Assembly (NCBI RefSeq): GCF_932276165.1
Contig: NC_063988.1
Coordinates: 8,742,001 to 8,806,000, forward strand
From: Plutella xylostella
Lineage: Eukaryota > Arthropoda > Insecta > Lepidoptera > Plutellidae
Direction: 5' to 3'
Length of the DNA: 64,000 bases
Of the stretch, positions 21,901 through 34,200 are shown piece by piece. Position 1 is the first letter of the stretch. Every line of letters starts with the position of its first letter. Position numbers and translations under genes: made by a program. The notes under the pieces are model-generated. The model ran no database searches. It was not told where the DNA came from and saw only the letters and a program-made list of their open reading frames with translations.

Positions 21901-24900
21901 ACCGAAAGAGAAGAATTATTTGCTACCTGGCAGGATCCGAACACACGGCCTCACAAATGAGAGCCGAGACGTTATCCGTTACGCCACCAGGACTCTTAAA
22001 TCCAAATTCATTCAGCTGTTTTCCGTGGAAGACATCATCATCAAGCATCCATCACTAGCTTTATGCCTAGTTTCACCATAGTCTGTTAGATAGTTAACAC
22101 CCCTGTTACTTTAATTATACGACATTTCCATATTCAGCGTCAAAAGCCAACAACTAATCCCTTGTTATCTCAGAGTATGATGAAACTTAGCTTTAAGGAT
22201 TACCTTGACTCTGCAATCGCCGCACGGCTCAGAGCACTTGAGCTTGCAGAAGTGTCCGCAACTCAGGCTCCTGGCGCATTTCTGTCCACACGGAGGCAGG
22301 TCCGCCTCCGCCACGGAACATTCCACGGTCACGGCGTGCTTGCATGTGGGCCGCTTCTTCGCCACCTGAAATGAAAATGAAATCGTTTATTTTTCGATGT
22401 AGAATATTAGAATTACTTGTCAAAAGTCATAATCTACCACCATTTCACAAAGGCCCCGTCAATAAGGAGGAAAGAAATGGCGAAAGAAACTCCTCGAGCA
22501 TCTTTTCAACTTTTTGCTTATAACTAATACAAGATAACCTGTAGACCTAGCACAGAGCGCAATTAAGACGTGACAAAAGTTTTGCATCGCACTCACTCAC
22601 ATCGCGCAGCCTCAAGAGCGAACGCGACGGAGATTTTTTATCACGTCTTAAATGAGCCCCGTGCTAGACCTTCTGGTGAAGACAACGATACATTCAGATA
22701 CAGTGACAATAAAGAGTGCGATTTTGCTAAGACTTTATATTTATCATTGTCAGTTATTTACTTACTTTCACATACATTTTGAAAATAAAATACCGTATGG
22801 TTTTAGTTTTTTAACGGATATATTGCATCTATTAAATACGGTCATACGAAATTTGACAGATTTTGTAGGCGTTTGACAGCGCTAAACACTTGTTAAATAC
22901 TGTCTAAGTTTTTGTGGTAAAGCCCTAATAGTTTTACTGTACATACAGTGTGCGAGTCACGAGTACTGTCTACTCAGGGCGAAAACTATTTGTAGGACAT
23001 CTTGATCAGCGCCCCTGTCGGTAACGTTAGAAACTAATAAAACACATAGGTACAAATTTTGTGACTTGCCTATCGAATCGCGTCACAGGTTAGATAGATT
23101 TACTCAAGTATGAGTCAAGGCATTGTATAGATCATACGAGATATAAATTCGCATCAAATTACTTATCCGACAACTCTCTCAGCACAAGTTTGCTTGTGTT
23201 GGGGTCCACCAACACGCACTAGGCCTAAACCCTTCCTTCATTTTAAGGAGACCCGTGCCCCATCAGTGGGGACGTGATGGGTTGTGATGATTATTCATCT
23301 AATAAAAGTATAACAAATGGAAAATCACACAATCATAAAATTTCAGCAACTTTTTCGGATGCACAACAGTGGTTTCTGATTGCAGAGCTACTTACTTTCA
23401 CTATGCATACGCCGCAGGGTTCGTGGCAGCGTAACTTGCACTGATGGTCGCCCGTACAGCCGGCATTCAGTCGCGCGCACGGCTTCTCGCATAGGTACTG
23501 AAATGATATAAAAACTCGTTGACATAAAAAAAAGATCCCGACGAATTGAGAACCTCCTCCTTTTTTTTAATTCGGTTAAAAATAAGTTTTTAAAACTGTA
23601 AACGAAAGGAGCCTGGGTGACTGATAAAAATAATAATATGAGGGGGCATCTCACACACTGCCATCCAACCCTAAGCTAGGCAGAGCCTGTAAAATGGGTA
23701 TCGGATAGCTGATATATCTATACTGTATTTATTCTTATTTGGCACAAAAGGTAAACAATCTTTGTGTGTCTTTTTAATCAAATACTATTAAACAAATAAA
23801 CTACAGCCAAAATAAATGGTTTAATTACGAAATCAAATCAAATCAATAAAAAGGCACTCCGCGACTGCCAAAAATCTGTGCCAAGTAAGAAAAAAACATT
23901 AAACACATATTGTACATAGATCGATACATATACAAAATACAGTAAGTATACAGAAGACCCGAGTACAAATATCTCGAGTCTTCAAACAAACGTCTACCCA
24001 GGGATCAAACCCGGGACCTTCGGCATAGCAGTACTTCACTACACGATTTGGTGGTTTTGTCGACTTACTCTTTCATGATTGGGGTCATCTCTGACGTGGC
24101 ATTTCAGCCGGCACTGGTGGCCGCAAGGGTCCACGCGATACACGCACGGGACTTCGCACTTCACTGCCTCTACCGGCTTGTAGCATGACTTCGTGGCCTG
24201 GAAATATCGCACAAAGGCAGTAGATATACAGAATGAATGAATGCACCACACCCAGCCAGGAGTTACCATGTACATATCAAGGAAATCGCCGCGCCTACTG
24301 GGGGTGGTCACTTTTTAAGGGAGGAGGAATACACGTAGATAGACAGTAGATATACAGAGTAGATTTTTTCAGACCATTGATAATCTTCCGAGGAATGAGG
24401 AAGTGGTCTCAGCTCTTTTAAACCGGTGTGGTAAAAGATTGGAGACCACGAACAGGCAGCGTTGGGTCTTCCTCCGGTCCGTTGGACCTATGACTTACTA
24501 TTGTATATATGTATTGTACTTATGTAAGACCCTTGCTAACACGCCCTGGTGACAGCAACGTATTATGCAAAATATGCGATAGTAAGTACATCAGACTGCA
24601 AAGAAACCTGACCCACTGTCATTAGCACTGTCATGTTTCTGTGCAGGCTAGTTTACCAACATCACTGGGCGACTATGTGACAACGTCGCCAGGCCAAGAC
24701 TCGGCAGGGCTCTAATTCTCACCTCATGGTTACAATCGGGCAGGGTGACCTTGACCCTGGTGCGGCACTGGACGGCCGGGTCGGTCGGCTGCTGGTGACA
24801 CGGGATCATCATCAGGTGTCCACACGGGAGCTTCTTCTCCACAGGAACTACGCAGGGGCGACACTCAGCGATGCACTTTAGCGGACACGTGTGGCCCAGT

Positions 24901-27900
24901 TCACAGATTATCCTGGAAGAAATTGATCAATCAAATTATTGAGTATATTTTAATTATCATCGTAGGCACAAATATATTGTACGAATGGCATCGGCAAGGT
25001 TGCGGAAGTGGTCGAGCTGCAAAAGACTGTAACAGTACACAAAAGTACTCTTTTTGTTTTAACTTTTATTGACCAAGCTGTAAGTTTGCAGTCAATTCAT
25101 CATATAACCTCAAAAACCACTGGCTACTTTCTAGCTACTTTTCCACATGAAAAAAATTCTCGATCCACCGGATCATAGTATGTAATCTGGTTCTACCTTT
25201 TTTGGCATAAGATTTTTTTGCCTAATCTCGTATTGCATAGTAACGTTTGGTCAAAGTCTCGTTACGCCGAAAATCGTATGGCATAAATCTCGTTTAGTAA
25301 AAAGTTATTTCGCATAACATTGTTTAGCCTAATAATGGTATGGCCAAATCTTGAATAGCCTAATAATGCTATGGCATAGGTTTATATAAAGTAATAATAT
25401 TCGTTTGGCTTTAATTTTGACGGAGCGTCTCCCTACATAGCGCAAACTGGTGCCTTGTATTGTTTCCGCTGTTTGGAAAACGCTCCGCTCCGCTTCGCTG
25501 CGCTCCGCTTTGGTTTTGATGAACATGTGCACCTAACACGCTCCTCCTCGCTTTGCTCGTCGTCGCACCTATTTTTAGGTTTCGATCTCATGGGGTTTGT
25601 AATAATTATATTGGTCGTTAACTTTCGATTTTTTGATCATACAATATCGTGATTATCGGGATGTAGGAGAAAAATACCACAATTTGTACATTTACTACAT
25701 ACTTATTATATTATTTATTAAGATAACATTAGGAGAAACAAGATTATACATAGGTATAGACGAACATAAATTTGAGCAAACGAAATTTAGGTGTTTAAAG
25801 ATTGTGCCTAAAGAGTTTTAGACGAAACGAGCCTTATGCCACATAAGTCTTGGCAAAGTGATGGTTCGGCCAAAAAAGTTTAGACCATACGAGTTATGCG
25901 AAATGAGTTTTGGTCAATAAAGATTATGCCAGATGAGCGGAACCCATGTAATCTATACAAATCCGAGCTACAAATCTTCGGCAAACCCAAGTTACCTGTC
26001 GCACATCCTTGGGCATTTTATCTGCGTGTGGCCGCGGTCGTAGCCGTGGCATATGAGCGGACAGTCGTGTCCGCAGGGCAGGCGCGCGCTGCACTTCAAC
26101 AGGCACCCGCCCTCGGGAACCTTCTGGAAGTCTTCCGCTGACGACACCTGTAATGTAGGCGGGAAGAGAGGCTGTTAGATTTGTACCACAGAGGATTTGA
26201 TCATATACAATCAAAGCACAGAGGTAGACAGTAATAAGTCCATGTAATGTTGACGTGTGTGTGTATGTTAGGGCTCATTCGCGCGATCTCAAAAGAGTAA
26301 AATCAAAAGTTTTTCTTAAAAAGTGGACTTATTATTTTCTACAGCTAAGTACAGTTATGCGCGTAGGAGTATTTGACAGGTATACGATTTGAGTGCTATA
26401 GCGATATACGAGTATACGAATATACGAGTCCGTCCGCCATTGTTATATGGTTTCTTTACCTGCAAGTGCTATAATTACGTATGTAATTTACACAGTTAAA
26501 TGGGTATATTATTATATAGGTACGTTTACATCCGACCTATCCTGGGCAGTCAGCAGAGCAGACCCTAACTGGCCAATATTTTCACCAGGGCGACAAACCC
26601 TAGTCCTGATGGCTTAGTGTTAGAAGAAGAAGAGGATTAGAATAATACATACGCTCACGACTGTAATCCCCGAAGGGGTAGTCAGAGGTGACTAGCAAGC
26701 GAGCCATCCGCTTAGCGCTGTACATTTGTACTCACGTGATGATCGTGAGTCTTGTCGCCTTTTTTTAATTAGTACATTGCACTTGTGATACACATCTAGA
26801 GTCTAGATGTAGAGGTTTCCTCACGATGTTTTCCAGTAACATAAGAGCGATGATATTCATCAGCCAGGAAAATAATATGGAAGTAAATACAAACTTACCT
26901 CTGTTATCTGTCCTGGGTGATTTTCACATTTAAGGAATAAAGTGGACCCTAGAGAACCTTGACGTTCCAGCACAGTTCCAATTTGAGCCCAAATTTCCGC
27001 ATTTCTCTTCAGAATGTCAAAGTTTCCCAGTATGTAAAAACCTGTAAAATTTAACATTGTAAGTAGGTACCTATTTTGTTTTAACTGCCTATTTACCGAT
27101 TATAAACAAGATATAGGTACATTTAAAATATTTACAGGATAACTATGAATATTTGGTGGCCCAATTTCTCTAGAAAACTATTGACGATACCGAAAAATGA
27201 CGTCAGATGACGACGACCGAATGGCGTAGTGGTTAGTGACCCTGACTACTGAGCCGAAGGTCCCGGGTTCGATTCCCGGCTGGGGCAGGTATTTGTTTAA
27301 ACACATATATTTGTTCTCGGGTCTGGGGTGTTGATATTTATATTTAGTATCTATCTATCTACATATGTATTTGTGTAGATATATCAGCTGTCCAACACCC
27401 ATAACACAGGTTCTACCTAGCTTGGGGTCGGATGGCCGTGTGTGAGATGTCCCCACATATTATTATTATTATGTTGTGTCGTTACCATCACGGGACCATG
27501 GGGTTCCGGGCATTTGGAAGGCGTGCATGGGGCCGAAACCAACACGTAGAGGCCCGTTTGACAAAATTAATCTATATGTAATGTGACACCAACCGACGAT
27601 TTTCCCTGTACATAAACTATAGAAGTAAACCCAAGGAAAACCCCCGGTTAGTGCAGGACTATTGTAGGATATGGAGAAAACTAATACAGGGTTATGGAAT
27701 GGGGTGCTAAATGGACTGGGTAACTGGGACTATGGAAGGACTATGGCCCCTGCCTGACCTATATATTTCACACACGGATAAAAAGGCAGGGGGTGACTCG
27801 CACACACATTAAATGGGCCCCCCAAAACAGTCGCTAGCACATTACAGTGACGTAGCAACAAGGGGGCAACATGGCATGAGGTGCTAAGGAAGCAGAGGTA

Positions 27901-30900
27901 TTCCACGGCTCTCAGGACAATCGCGTTATCGGTCAAGATCCCTACAAGCACCTTACTGGGTAATACATCCTTCCTCGAGTATTTCTGCTCTAGCGGTACA
28001 CCACTCAAGCCAGCCAATGAAGGCAAGCAAGAGGTGGGAGATCCTGTTCCTCGTAAGTGTTCACTCTGGACAACCAATAAAGGCAAGCCAGAGATGAGGA
28101 ACAGGGGTTCTCCCCGGCATCGGGTGGGTGGGGTCGCTAATGCCCAACAGCTCGCCACAAGCTGCCCTGCCGCATTATTATTATTATTATTATGAGATTA
28201 GGTATTGAATCAGTGAGAAGTTGCGTCATTTCTCGTAGTGCTAGAGTTACTAAAAATCTTTTGACTAAAAGCTAATATAGGTATAATAATGGATTCCATT
28301 TAAGTACCTTCTTTTGCTCGTGACAGCGCCACGCAAACTCTGTTGACGGTCGACAGAAACCCAATGCTGTTCCCGTCGTTGTTCCTCACGAGAGACAGCA
28401 AGATGATCTTTGACTCTTCACCCTGGTAGTTGTCCACCACTGTGATCTTCACCTTTGATAGGAATGCATACTTCGGTCGTTGCTGGAATATGAATAATAA
28501 CGAAGTTAGTACAAATCTCTTAGTTAACTTATTCTTAGGGCTCAGTCTGGGGTCTGATGACCGTGTGTGAGATGCCACATACATATTTATTATTATCTCT
28601 CTCGAAAAAATATATTATATAGGCAGTTAGTTATAATACAGACCAAGATCTAACGCTAGCGTTGGAATTTCGTTCGAATCTCTGCGAACAGTGACAGTTG
28701 ACGATACTCGAGAATCTTGTGATAGCAGCTGGTAACACTTACAATTCTCATGTATTTCATCTGTCCGTTGTAGGTGGCCAGTATGGTGACATCCTCCGGC
28801 GCATAGTCCTGCTGCATCAGGTAGTTCGCGAGGCTCAGCGTCAGGTCCGCCTCAGCTTCGTTGCACTTGCCCGAGTCTTCTTCGATCGCCTGCAGTGAGA
28901 TAATGCATAAGATAGCCAACATCATCGGCCCGTTAACGTCAACTGATGTGTCGTTACCACTTAGGTACCACCGAACATTAGCAATTAACAATCCTTAAAC
29001 AGCATCCGTCAAATCTGATATAAGTTACCTTTTATGGGTTCTAAACATGAAAGTAATAAGTACTTATTACTTCCATGGTTCTAGTCATAGAACAACGCGG
29101 ACTCGGGTGTCTAATAGATGTTTGACAGGCAAGCAACGCTGCTTAAAGATTGTTAATAGCAAATGTGGCGGTTGTGGTACGGTTGCTGGACGTAGGCCTC
29201 ACGCAATGCCACAGCACTTTGTCCTGGGCATTCTTCATCCAGGCACTTACGGACTGCCTTTCTAATGTCGTAGGTCAAGCGGAATGATGACAGATCCACT
29301 CGAGAACTCGTTCACCTAATCCACAGGACATCGGCTCATCAGGACATACGGTCGGCCGACCGCCACTTCAACTTGCAAAATTTAAGAGAGATTTTAAACC
29401 AGCTAATTCTATTGGCGCAACTGTACGACCACTTCAGCATACGCGCTTACACGCGTGCTACATTACGACGTGTTCGCAGTGGTGCCGTGGTAAGAGCAGC
29501 GCATAGGTATACAAGCTCAGAACTCAAAGAAGCGCGTCAAAGCACATAAAAATCCAAGCTTATTCGCCCGTATAAATACGCTAGTCTGAAACCGCTCTAA
29601 GGCTGCCTGTCCACCAGTGCGGAGTGAGGGAGTGGAGCGGAGAAATAGACCAATGAGATTGCATAAAATCTCCGCTAACGCAACTTGCGCTCCGCTCATT
29701 GGTTGATTTTTGCCCTGCTTACCGCTCCGCTACCCCGCTCCGCTAAAGCTGTGCACAGACCGGCCAAACGAACGGGTTTCGTTGACCTTCGTTGCTGCAA
29801 TCTGCCCTGTTTTATATGTATGATATTATGTATGATAAATATCCATCGTCTGGCGTTCGTTGGGCGATCATTGGGCCGGTCTGTACGCAGCTTAAGATAG
29901 TTATTTATTTATTTATTACTTAGGTATTTATTAAGCTTACATATTAAATCTAGTTTTACCGTATGTTCCACAAAACTGTTTGTATACAGTTTGCCTGTGG
30001 GATCGGAGTCTCTTTATACTACACAAAATACTTACATATATGTTTTAGGTATTGTTATACATAATTGGTAATATCTTCATACAAATAATAAAATAACTTA
30101 ATAATAAATAATGTTGGGCCGGTCTGTAGCTTAAGAGCTATCTAGTAATGGGCCACTCACAGTTTCCTTGTAGTTGTGCGTCAGGAAGAACAGGTTGTGG
30201 CTGAGGCCGCGCACCTGCGGGAAGGCTGCGACGGACTCGTGGTTGCGCAGGCGCGGGTAGATGGCGGGCGCCACCTGTATAACAATTACTTACTTACAAT
30301 GTGCTTTTACAGTAAAGAGGAGTTTTTTAATGATGTTTAGCATAATTTTAATGTAACCAAGTAAAAGGATTGTCATGTTGTTACTGAAAAAATTCTCAGG
30401 CTAGTAAAACTGGCTAAGCATTACACTAAGAACACCTAGGTTACCTAGGTATCGCTAGCGTAATTCGATAGCAATTTATATGACAAGTGACTACGTTGGC
30501 GCGGTTCTTTTTCCATATGTAGTAGTAGTAGTAGTAGTATAACTTTATTGTACATAAAACACTTAAATAACATTTAATACTTAAAATCTATAATACAATA
30601 AGGGCGGCCTTATCGCTAAAAGCGATCTCTTCCAGGCAACCCTAAGAGCTAAGAGAGACAATTTTGAATATAAATGAGGAAGTTGTACAAAAATATAAAC
30701 AGTAAAGACAAAAGATATTAAAACCTACTTATTTTATTAATAAATACTTAAATACATACATAAAAAATAGTATATTGCATAAAATAGATACACATGATAA
30801 CTAGATATTTATCATATGTTAGTGTAGCATCGTACAACGGTAGCGTATTGCGGCGGTAGAGCAAGTGCACACGGTGCGTTGCGGCGCCTCACCGCGGAGG

Positions 30901-31184
30901 TTTCGCCGTGTCAGTGGGTCGTCGTTGGTTGTCTTCTGCGCCCGTCAGGGCGCAGGCTTCGGGCCTATGAGGGAGCCCTCCTTGCCCGGGCTTCTTCTCC
31001 AGGGCCAACCAGCTCCTGGGTCCGGGGGGGGCCGCCTGTTCAGCAGGCGGCGTCTTGTTGGCTGTCTTCGTCTCAGTGAGCCGCCGCATCGACTGGTTGC
31101 CGACGACAGCAGCTCACGAGGAATCGTCTGGTCCAGTGGATCGACTCAGGGAGCCCCTCTTGTCAGCTGAGTGCCAACAGCTAG

Positions 31185-31215
<31 letters not shown>

Positions 31216-34200
31216 GGCCTCACCGCCGTCGCAACGCATCGTGTGCTCTTGCTCTTAGCCCGCGATAGAGCGAGGCCCCATTAGTGCGTTGCACTGCGTT
31301 GCGTTGCGTCGCCCCAAAGGTACGATCATCTCAACGTCCCTAAAATATATGGCAGTAACGACGCTGCGACGACGCAACGCACTAGTGGGGCCTCGCTCAT
31401 AGACATACTGACCAGCGCGGCGATCTCGGGTCGCATCCGGTGCTGCACGGTGAGCTGCGCGCTGGGCACGCCGTTGCGGACCATCCGCTCGAACAGAGAC
31501 ACGCCCATGTTGAACTCGCGCTCCAGCCGGTAGTTCGCACACGACGGCCGCAGCTGTTGGTGGTCGCCTGAAACAATATTTTAAGCTGGGAATCCGAGGT
31601 TGGGGTAGACGAGTTCTGGAGTGGAGACCACAGGCAAACGCAGCGTGGGACTCCCTCCTGCCCGCTGGAGCGAAGGGCTAGGCTAGGGTAGCCGGTAGTG
31701 GCTGGATGAGGAAGGCCGAGGACCGAGTGTTGTGGGGCTCCTCGGTAGAGGCCTATGTCCAGCAGTGGATGGTTGTTGATTGATGATAAATAAAAATAAA
31801 TAAATAAATATGTGGGGACATCTCACACACGGCCATCCGACCCCAAGCTAGGCAGAACCTGTGTTATGGGTGTCGGACAGCTGATATATCTACACAAATA
31901 CATAGATACCTAGATAGATATTAAATATAAATATCAACACCCAAGACCCGAGTACAAATATCTGTCTTTAAACAAATATCTGCCCCAGCCGGGAATCGAA
32001 CCCGGGACCTTCGGCTTAGCAGTCAGGGCCACTAAGCACTACGCCATTCGACCGCCATGATGATCCGAGGCAGCCTCGGGTCGAGCGCCTGCCTCGGCCG
32101 AGTCCGCGCAAGTGGACGCTTGCTCAACCTGGGGCTCGCCACGACACGAGGCTAATTTTTTCATGTACCGTGCATTTGAAGGAGAAGGTCGTTTAAACTG
32201 AGGCGATATGCCTCGAGCTGATCACAACGTGCTTTCTGTCAGAGCGAGCAGCCTCAAACTTAGGGTGTTTGCTTCAAGTTGGGGCTGCTTGATCTGAGTT
32301 TGCCTCCAGTGGATACCCAGCTTTACAAAAATCTACCTACTCACTATTCGGAAAGAAAAAGGGCTCGGATTATATTCTAGGAGAAGAACCATGACTAGAA
32401 ACTCCATAAGAACGATGAAACTAATTAGAAAGGTGCAAAGATCTATTAAGTATACCTATATATGCAGTAAATAGTAATGCTGTTGTCAAGTAGGTAGGTA
32501 CTTACCAATGAGGATTAGATGCTGGCAGTGTCTTGTTAGAGCTGTTATTATGTGACTTTCCAACACCTCTGCCGCTTCTTCAACAATAACTATAAAGAAA
32601 AATAGAGAAAAGTTCAGAACCAGCTTTGAGGTAACTATTTTATATGATACTCTCGGACATTATTAAGTATCCTTTTTTTATTACGGTTTTACATTTTTTG
32701 ATTTTTCGCAACACTGGTTTAACTAACTATACAGTTTGTCTGTATTGGGATCGAAGTCTCTTTAATTTACTGTTACATCATCACGACCCATTACGTCCCC
32801 ACTGCTGGGGCACGGGTCTCCTTCCAATGAAGGAAGGGTTTAGGCCTAGTCCACCACGCTGGCCAAGTGCGGGTTGGTGGACCCCAACATAAGCAAGCTT
32901 GTGCTGAGAGAGTTGTCAGGTAAGTGGGCAACCCAACTGTCAGATGTTTTCAAGCCACCCGAAGGCCTCTGACTAGGCTTAACGACTACTGCCGAAGCAG
33001 CAACCGGAACGCACGGCTTAACGTGCCGTCCGAAGTACGGATTTACTGTTAAATATACTGTAAATAGTTTATTTAATTTTATGCTACACAGGTTATGCGC
33101 GCATAATTTCGTCGCGAATTCAATTAGGAAAGATTAATGTGATTCTATTCCTCAATAATAACAACTACCTAGTTGCAATGCTTCAATACCTACCGCGATG
33201 TAGGATCTTAATCGGTAGTCTTTCTTTGGTATCTCATTGCAGGATTGATGTATCTTTAATAGTAAGCGTAAGCAAGATAGATGTCGCCACAAAATAATGT
33301 ATTTAGTGACCTACCTATATTTGGGGCTAGGCTCTGCAGCAACTTGCGATTTTTTGCCGCACCAGTGGTTGTCATCCCAAAAACCTTGGCCTTCTTTAAT
33401 ACTTTAAGATCCATAATCATTCTGGATTCTTCATATGCAGTGTAAGCGTTTTTCTGAAGAACCTGAAACAAAAGAATAACTTCTATTACTTAACAGCTTT
33501 TTAACTAAAACTAATCGTCATGTTAAAAAAATGCAATTTCTTGAACATTAGTTACGGAGAGTGACTGTATGTATTTTATCCCACAGGTAGCTATTATCCA
33601 GGCGCTATTAAGACGTGACAAGAGTTCTCCGTCGCGCTCGCTCTTGAGGCTGCGCGATGTGAGTGAGCGCGATGCAAAACTCTTGTCACGTCTTAAATGC
33701 CCCGTACTAGCCCTTCAGACATTGTGAAACCCTTACTCATATAAAATTTACCTGCAACGGCACCATTTTTTCCTTGGCAGAGTCTGCAAGTTTCCTAGCC
33801 CATTTGTAGTAAATTTGCCAGCGCTCTTCAACAGTGAACTGTCCAGGGTGATCTCGGCTGGTTATGTTTATGTTTAATGCGTTGTTGTGTATATGTACCG
33901 ACAAATCCTGAAATCATAAGCTTTTGCAGTTCATGAACATTTAGTGCCAATTTCTCAATTGTCGGTTATCTAACCGACAGGGATTGATTTATAAATTAAA
34001 CGTCATCTCCATATAAAATTCATGACAGATGTTTCAAAAGCTAACCACCACTCCCTGGTTATGCTCTAACCGAGAATGGAGAAATTGGCACTTAGAATAC
34101 TTCTTATACCTTTACATACATAGTAGGTAGTAGGTACACAGTAGATAATTATGATGGTTTTTTGTATGAGTTATGAAAATATTGTGAAGTAAAATCTAAA

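Noticed and set aside
25455..25821. Small genes in the 25.2-25.9 kb interval
   Set aside because: Frames lie wholly within a hAT-like MITE with target-site duplication.
27211..27290. tRNA gene
   Set aside because: Same reasoning: repeated SINE head found in four places with a common body and ATT tail.
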